The notes below the pieces were generated by a model. It was not told the DNA's origin. It was given only the letters and a program-made list of their open reading frames with translations, and did no database searches. The translations under genes and the position numbers were made by a program. DNA of 64,000 nucleotides from Betaproteobacteria bacterium HGW-Betaproteobacteria-3. Lineage in GTDB: Bacteria > Pseudomonadota > Gammaproteobacteria > Burkholderiales > Burkholderiaceae_C. Shown here one piece after another: positions 18,672 through 31,986 of this stretch; position 1 is the stretch's first letter, and each line of letters starts with the position of its first letter. The stretch covers positions 1 through 64,000 of the forward strand of contig PHCI01000014.1 of the NCBI GenBank assembly GCA_002842205.1, written 5' to 3'.

Positions 18672-20144
18672 TCACCGCGCCGCGCTCTGGGTCAGCAGGC
18701 GGTGGTAGAAACGGATCAGCTCGGCCAGGTTGGCCGATGCAATGCGCTCGTTGGTGCCGTGGAACCGCGCCAAATCTTCGGGCTTGGCGCGCACGGGCGA
18801 GAAGCGGTAAATATGGTCGCTGACGGCCTGGAAGTGGCGGGAATCGGTGGCGGCGATCATCAGGCCCGGGGCCACGATGGTGCCGGGAAACACCTCGCGC
18901 ACCGTGCGCTCGATCAGCCGGTACGACGCGGATTCGGTGGGCGACACCGGTGACGGCTCCGCCGAACCCGGCAGCGCCATCAGCTCGAACCGGTCGCTGC
19001 CCAGGCGGGCTTTCACGTGCTCGGTGATGCTGGCGCGGGTGTCGCCGGGCAGCAGCCGGAAGTTGACCGTGGCCTCGGCCATGCCGGGCAGCACGTTGTC
19101 CTTGTTGCCGGCGTGCACCACGGTGAGTGCAGTGGTGGTGCGCAGCATGGCGTTGGTGCTGGCGCCCTTTTCAAGCTGGGCCTGCACCACGGGCCCGAAC
19201 AGCCACAGATTGGACAGCGCGACCCGGCCAAAGCCACTCATCTCGGGCGCCACGGTGTCAAACATCTCACGAGCCACGCCACGAATGGACGCGGGCAGTT
19301 GATCATCCTCCAGGCGGCGCAACGCGGCGCTCATCATGGCGATGGCGCTGGTGCCCTTGGGTGGTGGCATGGACGAGTGCCCCGGCGTGGCCGGCACCCG
19401 CAGCACCACCGACAGATAGCCTTTCTCGGCAATCCCCACCAGCGCGGCGGGTTTGCTCAGGCCGGGCATGATGCCCTCGGTGATCAACAGGCCTTCGTCG
19501 ATGACGAAGTCGAGCTTGACCCCACGCGACTGCAGCAGCTTGGCAATGACCTCGGCGCCCCGCGTGCCCCCGACTTCTTCGTCATGACCGAACGCGAGAT
19601 AAATCGTCTGCCGGGGCTGGAACCCGCTGGCGGCCAGCATTTCGATGGCTTCCATCTGCGCGATCAGATTGCCCTTGTCGTCCCATGCGCCGCGCCCCCA
19701 GACGAAACCGTCCTTGATCTCGCCGGCGAAGGGCTCGGCCTGCCAGTCTTTTTCGGTGCCGGGTGCAATGGGCACCACGTCCTGGTGCGCCATCAGCAGA
19801 ATGGGTTTGGCCTGCGCGTCGCTGCCTTTCCAGGTGTAGAGCAGGCTCAGGTCGCCCACCGTTTCACGGGCCAGCACAGCGTGTGCCCGCGGGTAGCGTT
19901 GTTGCAGGTAGTCGTGCAGGCGGCGGAACTCGTCGGCGTTGAGCGTCGGGTCGGCGTAGCTGGAGATGGTTTTGAGGCGAATCGCGCCAGCCAGATGCTT
20001 CGCGGCGGCCTTCTCGTCCACGGCCAGCAACGGCGCGGGTGGCACGTCCAGTTGGCGCGAGCTCTGGCGCAAGGTGTTCACGGCCACGATCACCACCAAA
20101 AGCAGGATCAGGCCCATCAGCCCCCAGAGAACGCGCTTGACCAT
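18672..20144 (-). CDS. Membrane-anchored M20 family peptidase
   Basis: 490 residues. One N-terminal transmembrane segment (about residues 5-24) is followed by an M20 metallopeptidase domain with [20 protein letters not shown] and the catalytic Glu region FGHDEEVGG, and a later His ligand near the end. It resembles CPS1-like carboxypeptidases and aminoacylases (PM20D type), some of which make or cleave N-acyl amino acids. AGGGAGA sits upstream of the ATG at 20144. Its place between the thiolase and the FadJ-type gene makes an N-acyl amino acid substrate attractive, but this is inference. Confidence 0.88.
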   Translation of the reverse strand: MVKRVLWGLMGLILLLVVIVAVNTLRQSSRQLDVPPAPLLAVDEKAAAKHLAGAIRLKTISSYADPTLNADEFRRLHDYLQQRYPRAHAVLARETVGDLSLLYTWKGSDAQAKPILLMAHQDVVPIAPGTEKDWQAEPFAGEIKDGFVWGRGAWDDKGNLIAQMEAIEMLAASGFQPRQTIYLAFGHDEEVGGTRGAEVIAKLLQSRGVKLDFVIDEGLLITEGIMPGLSKPAALVGIAEKGYLSVVLRVPATPGHSSMPPPKGTSAIAMMSAALRRLEDDQLPASIRGVAREMFDTVAPEMSGFGRVALSNLWLFGPVVQAQLEKGASTNAMLRTTTALTVVHAGNKDNVLPGMAEATVNFRLLPGDTRASITEHVKARLGSDRFELMALPGSAEPSPVSPTESASYRLIERTVREVFPGTIVAPGLMIAATDSRHFQAVSDHIYRFSPVRAKPEDLARFHGTNERIASANLAELIRFYHRLLTQSAAR

Positions 20145-20167
20145 GTTTGCCAATCTCCCTGCGACGG

Positions 20168-22279
<2,112 letters not shown>

Positions 22280-22303
22280 GCGGAAGTCCTCAAAAAATAA
22301 AAA

Positions 22304-22315
22304 GAACGATCGTTC
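22304..22315 (-). promoter_or_regulatory. GAACGATCGTTC palindrome, probable TetR-type operator
   Basis: A perfect 12-base inverted repeat, flanked by A- and T-rich sequence, lies 24 bp upstream of the fadJ ATG. TetR-family regulators of fatty-acid genes in beta-proteobacteria (the FadP/LiuQ group) use sites of this general type; I cannot confirm which from memory alone. Confidence 0.55.
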
Positions 22316-22389
22316 GTTTTTAGAACGGGCCAGTGTATGTTGCAGTGCGGTGCGGCGTTGTCACGGGTGGGACAAACCGGTGATTCACT

Positions 22390-23085
22390 CTACACCTCGA
22401 GCCATTCCTTGCGAATATAGGCGTCGGCGCGGAGCGTGTCTGGCGTGCCTTCAAAGACAATGCTGCCGTGTCCCATGACCAGGACTCGGTCGGAAATGGC
22501 CATCGCGATGGTGAGCTTTTGTTCGATCAGGAGCACCGACACGCCGCGCTCCTTCAGGGTCTTCAGGTATTCGGCCACCAGCTCGACGATCTTTGGCGCC
22601 AGGCCTTCGGTGGGTTCGTCGATGATGATCAGGTCCGGGTCGCCCATGAGCGTGCGGCACAGGGTGAGCATCTGCTGCTCGCCCCCCGACAGCACCCCCG
22701 CTTCGGTGTGCTGACGCTCTTTCAGGCGCGCAAACATGCGGTACATGTCGTCAAAGGACCAGCGGCTGCCCTTGCCGCTGCCCTTTTGCCCCAGCAGAAG
22801 ATTCTGGTGCACGGTCAGCTTGGGGAAAATGTCGCGGTTCTCGGGCACGTAGCCCACGCCCAGGTGCGCGATTTCGTAGGCCTTTTTGCCCAGGGTTTCC
22901 TGGTCTTTCCAGCGCACCGAGCCCTGGCAATCCACCAGGCCCATGATGGCCTTGGCGGTGGTCGAGCGACCGGACCCATTGCGCCCCAGCAGGGCCACGA
23001 TCTCGCCGGGCTTGACGTCGAAATGCACGCCGTGCAGCACGTGGCTCTTGCCATAAAACGCGTGCAGATTTTCAATATGCAGCAT
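22390..23085 (-). CDS. livF: ABC transporter ATPase LivF
   Basis: 231 residues. Walker A is GRNGSGRSTT (residues about 36-45; most family members have GMGKST, here Arg replaces Lys in the listed frame at GSGRST), the signature is LSGGEQQML and Walker B is LIIIDEPTEGL. It is the second ATPase of a branched-chain amino acid type importer and ends in the usual LivF tail. It starts 3 bp after livG ends. Substrates of such HAAT systems in this group include aromatic and dicarboxylic acids as well as leucine-type amino acids. Confidence 0.88.
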   Translation of the reverse strand: MLHIENLHAFYGKSHVLHGVHFDVKPGEIVALLGRNGSGRSTTAKAIMGLVDCQGSVRWKDQETLGKKAYEIAHLGVGYVPENRDIFPKLTVHQNLLLGQKGSGKGSRWSFDDMYRMFARLKERQHTEAGVLSGGEQQMLTLCRTLMGDPDLIIIDEPTEGLAPKIVELVAEYLKTLKERGVSVLLIEQKLTIAMAISDRVLVMGHGSIVFEGTPDTLRADAYIRKEWLEV

Positions 23086-23087
23086 TT

Positions 23088-23960
23088 TCAGTGCACTCCG
23101 GCCTGAGAGTCGGCCACGGCCGAACCAAGATACGCTTCCTGCACCCGCGCATTGGCGCGCACCGCATCGGGCGTGTCAAAGGCAATCACTTCGCCGTAAA
23201 CCACCACGGCGATCTTGTCGGCCAGCCCGAACACCACGCCCATGTCGTGCTCGACCGTGAGCAGCGTCTTGCCCACGGTGACTTCCTTGATCAGGTTGAT
23301 GAATCGTGCGGTTTCGGATTTGCTCATGCCGGCGGTGGGCTCATCGAGCAGGATCACGTTGGCGCCCCCGGCGATGGTGATGCCGATCTCCAGGGCGCGT
23401 TGTTCGGCATAGGTCAGGTTCACGGCCAGCACATCGCGCTTTCGGTCCAGGCGAATCTGCGCCATGAGCTGCTCGGCACGCTCGTTGGCGTCGTCAAGGT
23501 CGGCCAGGAACTTCAGGAAGGTGTATTTATAGCCCAGGCTCCAGAGCACGCCACAGCGCAGGTTCTCGAACACGCTGAGCTTGGGAAAAATGTTGGTGAT
23601 CTGGAAGCTGCGGGACAGCCCCCGCCGGTTGATCTCGAACGGCCGCAGGCCGTTGATGCGCTGGCCGTTGAGCAGCACGTCGCCACTGGAGGGCTCGAAC
23701 CGGCCACTGATCAGATTGAAAAGCGTGGACTTGCCCGCGCCGTTGGGGCCGATGATGGCGACACGTTCTCCGGCGTTGACCGCGAGATTGACGCCGCGAA
23801 TGATCTCGGTTTTGCCAAAGCTCTTGCGCAAGTCTCTCAGTTCAAGTGCAGGTATGGCCCCAACGCTAGTCGCTTCGCGTACTGCGCTGCCCACCGAGGG
23901 GGCTGTGCTTGCTCGGGGCGGCCCTTCGCTGCGCACGTCGTGGCCAGTGTTATCGGTCAT
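23088..23960 (-). CDS. livG: ABC transporter ATPase LivG with repeat-derived N-terminus
   Basis: 290 residues. Walker A is GPNGAGKST, the LivG-type signature region is LTYAEQRALEIG and Walker B is VILLDEPTAGM. Family members normally begin close to the LELRDLRKSFG strand; here about 35 extra residues precede it (RSEGPPRASTAPSVGSAVRE), encoded by a degenerate family B repeat. The ATG at 23960 overlaps the livM stop by 4 bases, so the repeat is translated unless an internal start is used. Confidence 0.9.
   Translation of the reverse strand: MTDNTGHDVRSEGPPRASTAPSVGSAVREATSVGAIPALELRDLRKSFGKTEIIRGVNLAVNAGERVAIIGPNGAGKSTLFNLISGRFEPSSGDVLLNGQRINGLRPFEINRRGLSRSFQITNIFPKLSVFENLRCGVLWSLGYKYTFLKFLADLDDANERAEQLMAQIRLDRKRDVLAVNLTYAEQRALEIGITIAGGANVILLDEPTAGMSKSETARFINLIKEVTVGKTLLTVEHDMGVVFGLADKIAVVVYGEVIAFDTPDAVRANARVQEAYLGSAVADSQAGVH
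23862..23943 (-). repeat. Family B repeat forming the LivG N-terminus
   Basis: On the minus strand it reads GGGCCGCCCCGAGCAAGCAC, then AGCCCCCTCGGTGGGCAGCG and a degenerate end. It aligns with the 84-bp element in purL at about three quarters identity by eye. It is in frame with livG, giving residues about 6-33. Confidence 0.7.
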
Positions 23961-25255
23961 GACAAAGCCTCCCTGCGCTTGATTTCCTTTTCGATGAATT
24001 CCTGGATCAGACCCCACTGCCGCGCAAACTCGCGGCGCGTGACTTCAAACAGGAACAGGCCGGTCAGCATCACAAAGCCGGCGCCAAACCAGCTGTTGAA
24101 TCCTTTGGCGTTGAGGCTCACCCCCATGAAGCTGAGCTGCGGCCCGAGCGCCGCATTCAGCTGCAGGTGGTACACCATTTCAATCATCGCGGCGGCTCCG
24201 ATCAGGGCAATCAGGGCGGTCACGGCCAGCGCCAGATAGCCCACCCAGAGTTCGCGCAGCTTGCCAAAGGCCGCCACGCGCAGGTTCATCATGATCAGGC
24301 TGGCGATGCCACCCGGTGCATACATGACCATGAACAGGAATATGAGCCCCAGGTAAAGCAGCCAGGCTTTGGTCAATTCGCTGAGCAGCACCAGCGCCAG
24401 CACCATCACCACGGCACCGATGATCGGCCCGAAAAAGAAGGTCGCCCCGCCCAGGAAGGTGAACAGCAGGTAGGCGCCCGAGCGGTCTCCGCGCACCACC
24501 TCGGACGTGACGTGTTCGAAGTTCAGCGCGGCGAGACCTCCGGCAATGCCGGCAAAGAAAGCGGCAATCACAAAGGCGATGTAGCGCACCTTCTGCGTGT
24601 CGTAGCCGACAAACTCCACGCGCTCCGGGTTGTCGCGCACGGCGTTGAGCATGCGCCCGAGTGGCGTGCGCGTGAAGGCAAACATCAACGCCGTGCAGAC
24701 AAAGGTGTAGACCGCGATCAGGTAATACAACTGCACCTGCGGGCCAAAACTGATGCCAAACGGCGTTCCCCCGGTCACGCGGTTGCCCGCGATCCCGCCT
24801 TCACCTCCAAAAAACTCCGGAAACATGAGCGACATGGCGTACACCAGTTCGCCAATGCCCAACGTGATCATGGCAAACGGGGTGGCCGCCTTCTTGGTGG
24901 TCACCCAGCCCAGCAGCACCGCCAGCAGCATGCCCGCCAGGCCGCCGATGATGGGGATCAGGCTCACGGGAATGGACCAGGTGCCCTTGGTCACGATGTT
25001 CAGCGCGTGGATTGCCAGAAACGACCCCATGCCGGTGTACACCGCATGGCCGAAGCTCAGCATGCCCCCCTGCCCCAGCAACATGTTGTAGCTCAGGCAG
25101 GCAATGATGGCGATGCCCATCTGCGACAGCAGCGTGTGGCTCAGGCTGCTGGTGAACACCATGGGCGTGACGGCCATGAGCAACGCAAAAAGACTCCAGA
25201 TGACCCAGCGCCCGACGTTGAGTGGCTTGAATTCATAGTAGGGTTTTGTGGACAT
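23957..25255 (-). CDS. livM: ABC transporter permease LivM
   Basis: 432 residues with about ten membrane helices. It contains the family stretches YNMLLGQGGMLSFGHAVYTG and FTRTPLGRMLNAVRDNPERVEFVGYD. An ATG at 25255 starts it 3 bp after livH. The C-terminal part beyond about residue 350 adds two more hydrophobic segments and a basic tail (REFARQWGLIQEF), longer than E. coli LivM's core. Confidence 0.9.
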   Translation of the reverse strand: MSTKPYYEFKPLNVGRWVIWSLFALLMAVTPMVFTSSLSHTLLSQMGIAIIACLSYNMLLGQGGMLSFGHAVYTGMGSFLAIHALNIVTKGTWSIPVSLIPIIGGLAGMLLAVLLGWVTTKKAATPFAMITLGIGELVYAMSLMFPEFFGGEGGIAGNRVTGGTPFGISFGPQVQLYYLIAVYTFVCTALMFAFTRTPLGRMLNAVRDNPERVEFVGYDTQKVRYIAFVIAAFFAGIAGGLAALNFEHVTSEVVRGDRSGAYLLFTFLGGATFFFGPIIGAVVMVLALVLLSELTKAWLLYLGLIFLFMVMYAPGGIASLIMMNLRVAAFGKLRELWVGYLALAVTALIALIGAAAMIEMVYHLQLNAALGPQLSFMGVSLNAKGFNSWFGAGFVMLTGLFLFEVTRREFARQWGLIQEFIEKEIKRREALS

Positions 25256-25257
25256 GT

Positions 25258-26205
25258 TCAACCCTCCCGTGTTCCAAGCAATCCCTTGGGACGGAAGATC
25301 AGGATCAGCACCAGGAACATGTACGGCAGGATCGGGGCGATCTGGCTGATCTTGAGCTTCCACAGCGCATAGCCAAAGGTTTCTGGCGTGATGCTCACGC
25401 CCAGCATCTTGACCGCTCCCATCAACGAACTGTCAATGCCCACGGCGAAGGTCTGGATCACCCCAATCAACACCGATGCGACAAATGCCCCGGACAACGA
25501 GCCCATGCCGCCCACGACCACCACCACAAAGATCACCGAGCCCACGGTGGTGGCCATGCCCGGCTCCGTGACAAAGGCATTGCCGCCAATCACGCCGGCC
25601 AGGCCGGCCAGTGCAGCGCCGCCACCAAACACCATCATGAACACGCGTGGCACGTTGTGCCCAAGGGATTCGACGGTCTCGGGGTGGGTCAGCGCCGCCT
25701 GGATCACCAGACCGATGCGGGTGCGCGTCAGCAGCAGCCAGATGGCCACCAGCATCAAAAGGGCGACCAGCATCATGAAGCCGCGGTACATCGGAAACTG
25801 GGTGCCAAAGATCGTGAACAACGGACCGTCAAGGGCGGGTGGTACGCGGTAGTCCACCGAACTGGTGCCCCACACCAGTTGCACCATTTCCAGGATGATG
25901 AAGCTCAGCCCGAACGTGATCAGCAACTCGGGCACATGGCCGAACTTGTGGACGCGCCGCAGGCAGTATTTTTCGAACAGCCCGCCCAGAATGCCCACCA
26001 GCAACGGGGCCACCACCAGGGCCGGCCAGAAGCCCAGCAGCTCGGTGGTGCTGTAGGCAAAGTAGGCGCCCAGCATGTAAAAACTGGCGTGCGCGAAATT
26101 GAGCACACCCATCATGCTGAAGATCAGCGTGAGGCCCGAGCTGAGCATGAACAGCAGCAGCCCGTAACTGAGCCCGTTCAGCAGGGAAATGGTGAAAAAT
26201 TCCAT
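25258..26205 (-). CDS. livH: ABC transporter permease LivH
   Basis: 315 residues, about eight membrane helices, with FSMMGVLNFAHASFYMLGAY near the N-terminus and VVVVVGGMGSLSGAFVASVLIG in the EAA-like loop. I chose the ATG at 26205; a TTG lies two codons upstream. It pairs with LivM to form the channel. A terminator hairpin lies between livK and this gene, so permease levels may be lower than those of the binding protein. Confidence 0.92.
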   Translation of the reverse strand: MEFFTISLLNGLSYGLLLFMLSSGLTLIFSMMGVLNFAHASFYMLGAYFAYSTTELLGFWPALVVAPLLVGILGGLFEKYCLRRVHKFGHVPELLITFGLSFIILEMVQLVWGTSSVDYRVPPALDGPLFTIFGTQFPMYRGFMMLVALLMLVAIWLLLTRTRIGLVIQAALTHPETVESLGHNVPRVFMMVFGGGAALAGLAGVIGGNAFVTEPGMATTVGSVIFVVVVVGGMGSLSGAFVASVLIGVIQTFAVGIDSSLMGAVKMLGVSITPETFGYALWKLKISQIAPILPYMFLVLILIFRPKGLLGTREG

Positions 26206-26250
26206 GTACAACCTGAAATGAAATGGTCACGCAGCACCGCAGGCGCCAAC

Positions 26251-26282
26251 AAAAAGCCGGGACGGCAAAGGCTATCCCGGCT
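26251..26282 (-). terminator. Rho-independent terminator between livK and livH
   Basis: On the minus strand, the stem AGCCGGGA / TCCCGGCT encloses a 12-base loop and is followed directly by TTTTT. It lies 31 bases after the livK stop and 46 bases before the livH start, so it likely ends most livK messages and lets some read on. Confidence 0.75.
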
Positions 26283-26313
26283 GACGGTCCGGCGGCGCGG
26301 GTGAGGCGGCCGT

Positions 26314-27549
26314 TCAGGCCGGCCGCTTCATCTGGCAGCTGGTCGGCGTGCTAGCCACGTACGGGTCCATCTGTTTGACGGGCGCGAACGTGTAGCCGGT
26401 GTTTTCGACGCTGTAGGGGTTCTTGGCGTCGGCCTTTTGCCATTTGGTCACGAACATCGATTGCTGGAGCTGATGGTCGGACGCGCGCATCTGCACTTCA
26501 CCGGCAAAGCTCTTGACTGACAGCCCTTCCATCGCCTTGGCCACTTTCACCGGATCGGTGGACTTGGCCTTGGCCATGGCAGCACCCAGCAGGTTGATGC
26601 CGTTCAGGGTGGCGTAGGTGTAGTAGTCGTCGTTGAATTTCTTCTTGAAGTCGGCGCCCATCTGCCCGAGTTCGCCGGGGTGGTTGGCGTGGCCGTAGGC
26701 AATCACGTACACCTCGCTGTCGCCACCGGCGGCCAGCGCCGTGGGGGTTCCGGTGACGCCGGCGTAATAGGTGTACATCGGCAATTTCAAACCCGCATCG
26801 TTCAGTGCCTTGACGAACAGCGTCAGGTCGGCGCCCCAGTTGCCGGTGACGATGGTGTCTGCACCCGACTGCTTGATCTTGGCCACATAGGGCGCAAAGT
26901 CCTTGACCTGGCCGATGGGGTGCAGGTCTTCACCGGCAATCTTGACGTCGGGGCGCTTGCGTGCGATGCCTTCCTTGAAGTACTTGGCAACCTGCTGGCC
27001 ATGGGAGTAATTCTGGTTGAGCAGGTACACGCTCTTGACCTTGGGCTGGTCTTTCATGAAAGCGGTCAAGGCTTCCATCTTCATCGTGGTGTCGGCATCG
27101 AGGCGGAAATGCCAGTAGTCGCACTTGTCGTTGGTCAGCGCCGGGTCCACCGCGGCGTAGTTCAGGTACACGACCTCCTTGCCGGGGTTGCGCGCGTTGT
27201 GCTTGGACACCGCGTCCAGGATGGCCATTGCGGCGCCCGAGCCATTGCCCTGCGTGACATAGCGAAAGCCCTGGTCAATCGCGGCTTTCAGCGTGTTCAG
27301 GCTTTCCTGCGGCGAGCCCTTGTTGTCAAAGCCCACGACTTCGAACTTCACGCCGGCCGGGTTTTTGGCGCCCGAGAGCCGCTCGGCCGTGAACTGCCAG
27401 CTCTTGAGCTGGTTCTGCCCCACATTGGCGAACGGGCCGGACAAAGGGTCCATGAAGGCGATCTTCACGGTTTCGCCCTTCTGGGCAAATGCGACACCGG
27501 CGACCACCATGATGGCAGAAGCGGCAACGGCCTTGATGGCAAATTTCAT
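26314..27549 (-). CDS. livK: Periplasmic branched-chain amino acid-type binding protein LivK
   Basis: 411 residues. A signal peptide (MKFAIKAVAASAIMVVAGV, cut after AFA) precedes a type I periplasmic-binding fold: VKIAFMDPLSGPFANVGQNQ, then GSGAAMAILDAV and NYSHGQQVAKYF. AAGGAGACATGC sits before the ATG at 27549. It captures the ligand for LivHMGF; the acyl-CoA ligase just upstream suggests an organic acid as well as amino acids. Confidence 0.92.
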   Translation of the reverse strand: MKFAIKAVAASAIMVVAGVAFAQKGETVKIAFMDPLSGPFANVGQNQLKSWQFTAERLSGAKNPAGVKFEVVGFDNKGSPQESLNTLKAAIDQGFRYVTQGNGSGAAMAILDAVSKHNARNPGKEVVYLNYAAVDPALTNDKCDYWHFRLDADTTMKMEALTAFMKDQPKVKSVYLLNQNYSHGQQVAKYFKEGIARKRPDVKIAGEDLHPIGQVKDFAPYVAKIKQSGADTIVTGNWGADLTLFVKALNDAGLKLPMYTYYAGVTGTPTALAAGGDSEVYVIAYGHANHPGELGQMGADFKKKFNDDYYTYATLNGINLLGAAMAKAKSTDPVKVAKAMEGLSVKSFAGEVQMRASDHQLQQSMFVTKWQKADAKNPYSVENTGYTFAPVKQMDPYVASTPTSCQMKRPA

Positions 27550-27690
27550 GCATGTCTCCTTGGTTGACTGACTGCGTGCAGCGTACCGTTTTTGTGCAGT
27601 GCAGCGCTCAGGGATTGTCCCTAAGCGCACCCATTTCTATCGCACAGGCGACACGCGCCAAAGCCACCGGCGCGCGGCACCCCCTGCGGC

Positions 27691-29319
<1,629 letters not shown>

Positions 29320-29442
29320 CGAAAAGTCTCCTTGGTGGCAAGTGGGATCACGGTGGGACAAGATGGTAGCGCGGACGCGCAGTCCACCGCGAACCGTGCG
29401 CCCGAAATGCCCCTGCACAGCGGCCGGCCGCGTAACCCACGC

Positions 29443-29448
29443 GACAAT
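29443..29448 (+). promoter_or_regulatory. Possible -10 hexamer for leaderless selO mRNA
   Basis: GACAAT ends 6 bases before the selO ATG with no Shine-Dalgarno sequence between. It is similar to the GATAAT boxes before map and dapC. Confidence 0.35.
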
Positions 29449-29454
29449 GCAGGC

Positions 29455-30981
29455 ATGGATTCCGCCACCGATTCGCCGCGTCGGCCCGCCCTTTCCCCGC
29501 TTCTGCGCGAGGCTTTTGCCACGCTGGGCCCGGCGTTCTACACCGACGTTGCGCCCTGGACCCTGCCCGACCCGTATTGGGTGGTGCGCAGCCGTGCCCT
29601 GGCGCGCGAGCTGGGCCTGGACGATGCCTGGCTGGAGTCCGACGAAGCCTTGCAGGCGCTTTCGGGCAACGCGCTGCTGACCGGCAGCACGCCGCGCGCT
29701 GGCGTGTACAGCGGCCACCAGTTCGGCCTGTGGGCCGGGCAACTGGGCGACGGACGGGCCCTGTCGCTGGGCGAGCTGGACGCACCCGGCGGCCCGCAGG
29801 AACTGCAAATCAAGGGCGCCGGGCGCACGCCCTATTCGCGCCGCGGCGATGGGCGGGCCGTGCTGCGATCGAGCATCCGCGAATTTCTGTGCAGCGAGGC
29901 CATGCACGGCCTGGGCATCCCAACGACCCGTGCACTGTGCGTCACCGGCGCCGACGTGCCGATCCGCCGCGAGGAGATGGAAACCGCCGCCGTGCTCACC
30001 CGCACCGCGCCGAGCTTCCTGCGGTTTGGCCACTTTGAGCACTTTTCGCACCATGGCCAGCACGCCGAACTGCGCCGACTGGCCGACCACGTGATCGACC
30101 GCTTCTACCCCGCTTGCCGCGACACCGACCGGTTCTCGGGCAACCCCTACGCTGCGCTGCTGGAGGCCGTGAGCGAGCGCACCGCAGCGCTGCTGGCGCA
30201 ATGGCAGGCGGTGGGGTTTTGCCACGGCGTCATGAACACCGACAACATGAGCATCCTGGGCCTGACGCTTGATTACGGCCCGTTCCAGTTCATGGACGCG
30301 TTCAGCTTCGGGCACATCTGCAACCACACCGATGTGCAGGGCCGCTACGCGTTTGGCAAACAACCCAATGTGGCGTACTGGAACCTGTTCTGCCTCGGGC
30401 AGGCCTTGTTGCCGCTGATCGACGATTCCGACCTTGCGCTGGCGGCGCTGGAGTCTTACAAGACGGTGTACCCGCGCGAATACGAAGGCCGGATGCGGGC
30501 CAAGCTGGGCTTGCCAGATGCCCACCCGGACGACCGCGTGCTGATCGAATCCCTCCTGAAGCTGATGGCGCAGGGCGGCGTGGATTTCACCCTGTTCTGG
30601 CGTCGGCTGAGCCAATGGGCCGCGACCCGCGTCCCCGCCCCCACCGCCTTGCCCGGCGAAGACCCGGCGGCGGCTCCCGTGCGCGACCTGTTTCTGGACC
30701 GCGCTGCGGCAGACCACTGGATGCTTCAATATTCAGAGCGAACTATCGCCATTCCACGGGGGCTAATGGCCAATTTTATGCTAAAAACCAACCCCAAGTA
30801 CGTGTTGCGTAACCATCTGGCCGAGATCGCCATCCGGCAGGCGAAACTAAAAGATTTCACCGAAGTCGAAAACCTGCTGACGGTGCTGCAAAATCCGTTT
30901 GACGAACACCCGGCGCATGAAGACTGGGCCGGCTTGCCGCCTGAATGGGCGGCTGCCATCGAAATCAGCTGCTCGTCCTGA
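29455..30981 (+). CDS. selO: SelO-type protein AMPylase
   Basis: 508 residues of the SelO/YdiU pseudokinase family, which transfers AMP to protein Ser/Thr/Tyr and is linked to oxidative stress. Key features: [31 protein letters not shown] with the nucleotide-binding Lys, the [12 protein letters not shown] Asn/Asp loop, and [12 protein letters not shown] with the metal Asp. The C-terminus ends CSS, matching the place where eukaryotic SelO has selenocysteine-Ser-Ser. Residues about 424-445 ([20 protein letters not shown]), just before the conserved NPKYVLRN, are encoded by a family A repeat that seems to have replaced the usual segment. Confidence 0.95.
   Translation: MDSATDSPRRPALSPLLREAFATLGPAFYTDVAPWTLPDPYWVVRSRALARELGLDDAWLESDEALQALSGNALLTGSTPRAGVYSGHQFGLWAGQLGDGRALSLGELDAPGGPQELQIKGAGRTPYSRRGDGRAVLRSSIREFLCSEAMHGLGIPTTRALCVTGADVPIRREEMETAAVLTRTAPSFLRFGHFEHFSHHGQHAELRRLADHVIDRFYPACRDTDRFSGNPYAALLEAVSERTAALLAQWQAVGFCHGVMNTDNMSILGLTLDYGPFQFMDAFSFGHICNHTDVQGRYAFGKQPNVAYWNLFCLGQALLPLIDDSDLALAALESYKTVYPREYEGRMRAKLGLPDAHPDDRVLIESLLKLMAQGGVDFTLFWRRLSQWAATRVPAPTALPGEDPAAAPVRDLFLDRAAADHWMLQYSERTIAIPRGLMANFMLKTNPKYVLRNHLAEIAIRQAKLKDFTEVENLLTVLQNPFDEHPAHEDWAGLPPEWAAAIEISCSS
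30725..30787 (+). repeat. Family A mini-repeat inside selO (sense)
   Basis: Reads TTCAATATTCAGAGCGAACT, then ATCGCCATTCCACGGGGGCT and AATGGCCAATTTTATGCTAA. It is in frame and encodes SelO residues about 424-445. The local GC content falls sharply compared with the gene around it. Confidence 0.85.
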
Positions 30982-31024
30982 TGCATGTACATTTGCCTCG
31001 TTACCACGCCACCGCACAGACCCT

Positions 31025-31435
31025 ATGCCCTTCAAGATCGAGAAAACCAATGTCGAATGGGATGCATTGCTGACCCAGAAAGGCGCCGAGCCCCTGGCCT
31101 TCATGGTGACCCGCGGTGAAGCCACCGAACCGCCCTTCACGGGGCGGCTGCTCAAGATCAAGGCGGACGGCATTTACGGCTGCGTGTGCTGCGGCAAGCC
31201 CTTGTTTGATTCGTCCTCCAAGTTCGAATCCGGCACCGGCTGGCCCAGCTTCTTCCAGCCCATCAGCAACGACGCCGTGGCCACCAAGGTCGATGGCATC
31301 CTCTGGATGAAACGCACCGAAGTCCATTGCGCCGACTGCGGCGCCCACATGGGCCATGTGTTTGAGGACGGCCCGGCGCCGTCAGGCCTGCGCTACTGCA
31401 TGAATTCGGCGTCGCTGCAGTTCAAGCCCGCATGA
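31025..31435 (+). CDS. msrB: Methionine sulfoxide reductase B
   Basis: 136 residues, complete. It reduces methionine-R-sulfoxide. The zinc-binding CxxC pairs are CVCC and CADC, and the C-terminal catalytic Cys is in [23 protein letters not shown] is the family block. It overlaps yciB by 4 bases and follows selO by 43 bp, giving a redox-repair pairing. Confidence 0.96.
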   Translation: MPFKIEKTNVEWDALLTQKGAEPLAFMVTRGEATEPPFTGRLLKIKADGIYGCVCCGKPLFDSSSKFESGTGWPSFFQPISNDAVATKVDGILWMKRTEVHCADCGAHMGHVFEDGPAPSGLRYCMNSASLQFKPA

Positions 31436-31983
31436 AAATCCTGATCGACTTCTTCCCGATCCTGCTGTTCTTCGGGGCCTACAAGTGGTTTGACATCTAC
31501 ACCGCCACCGGCGTGCTGATGGCCGCCACCGTGCTGCAGATGGCCACCATCTACGCCATCGACCGCAAGCTGCAGACTATGCACAAGGCCACCCTGGTGC
31601 TGGTGCTGCTGTTCGGCGCCCTGACGCTGGCGCTGCACGACGACCGCTTCATCAAGTGGAAGCCCACCGTGCTGTATGCCGCCATGGCCATCGCGCTGGC
31701 GGTGGCGCTGTGGGGGCTGCGCAAGAACTTCCTCAAGCTCATGCTGGGCAGCCAGCTGGACCTGCCCGACGCCGTCTGGGGCCGACTGAACGTGGCGTGG
31801 ATCGTCTACTGCGCGTTCATGGCCGGCATCAACGGCTATGTGGCCGCGTTCTACAGCACCGAAGCCTGGGTCAACTTCAAGCTGTGGGGGTATGCGTTTC
31901 CGCTGGTCTTCATCGTCGGCCAGGGGCTGTACATTTCACGCCACCTCAAACCCGACAGCCCGTCGGACGGCGCCGGAACCTGA
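31432..31983 (+). CDS. yciB: Inner membrane protein YciB (septation protein A family)
   Basis: 183 residues with five hydrophobic segments. Family stretches are [20 protein letters not shown] and [14 protein letters not shown], and [19 protein letters not shown]-like sequence near the C-terminus. YciB helps envelope integrity and cell division in E. coli. It is coupled to msrB and followed by bolA after 3 bp. Confidence 0.93.
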   Translation: MKILIDFFPILLFFGAYKWFDIYTATGVLMAATVLQMATIYAIDRKLQTMHKATLVLVLLFGALTLALHDDRFIKWKPTVLYAAMAIALAVALWGLRKNFLKLMLGSQLDLPDAVWGRLNVAWIVYCAFMAGINGYVAAFYSTEAWVNFKLWGYAFPLVFIVGQGLYISRHLKPDSPSDGAGT

Positions 31984-31986
31984 GCC

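Noticed and set aside
26213-26232. TGAAATGGTCAC near the livH start looks like part of family A reversed
   Set aside because: Only about 10 bases match and the CCCCCGT core is absent.
29320-30729. The acyl-CoA ligase frame stays open for about 470 codons upstream, antisense to selO
   Set aside because: The ligase has a conserved N-terminus and a strong AAGGAGA site at 29319; the upstream part resembles no protein.
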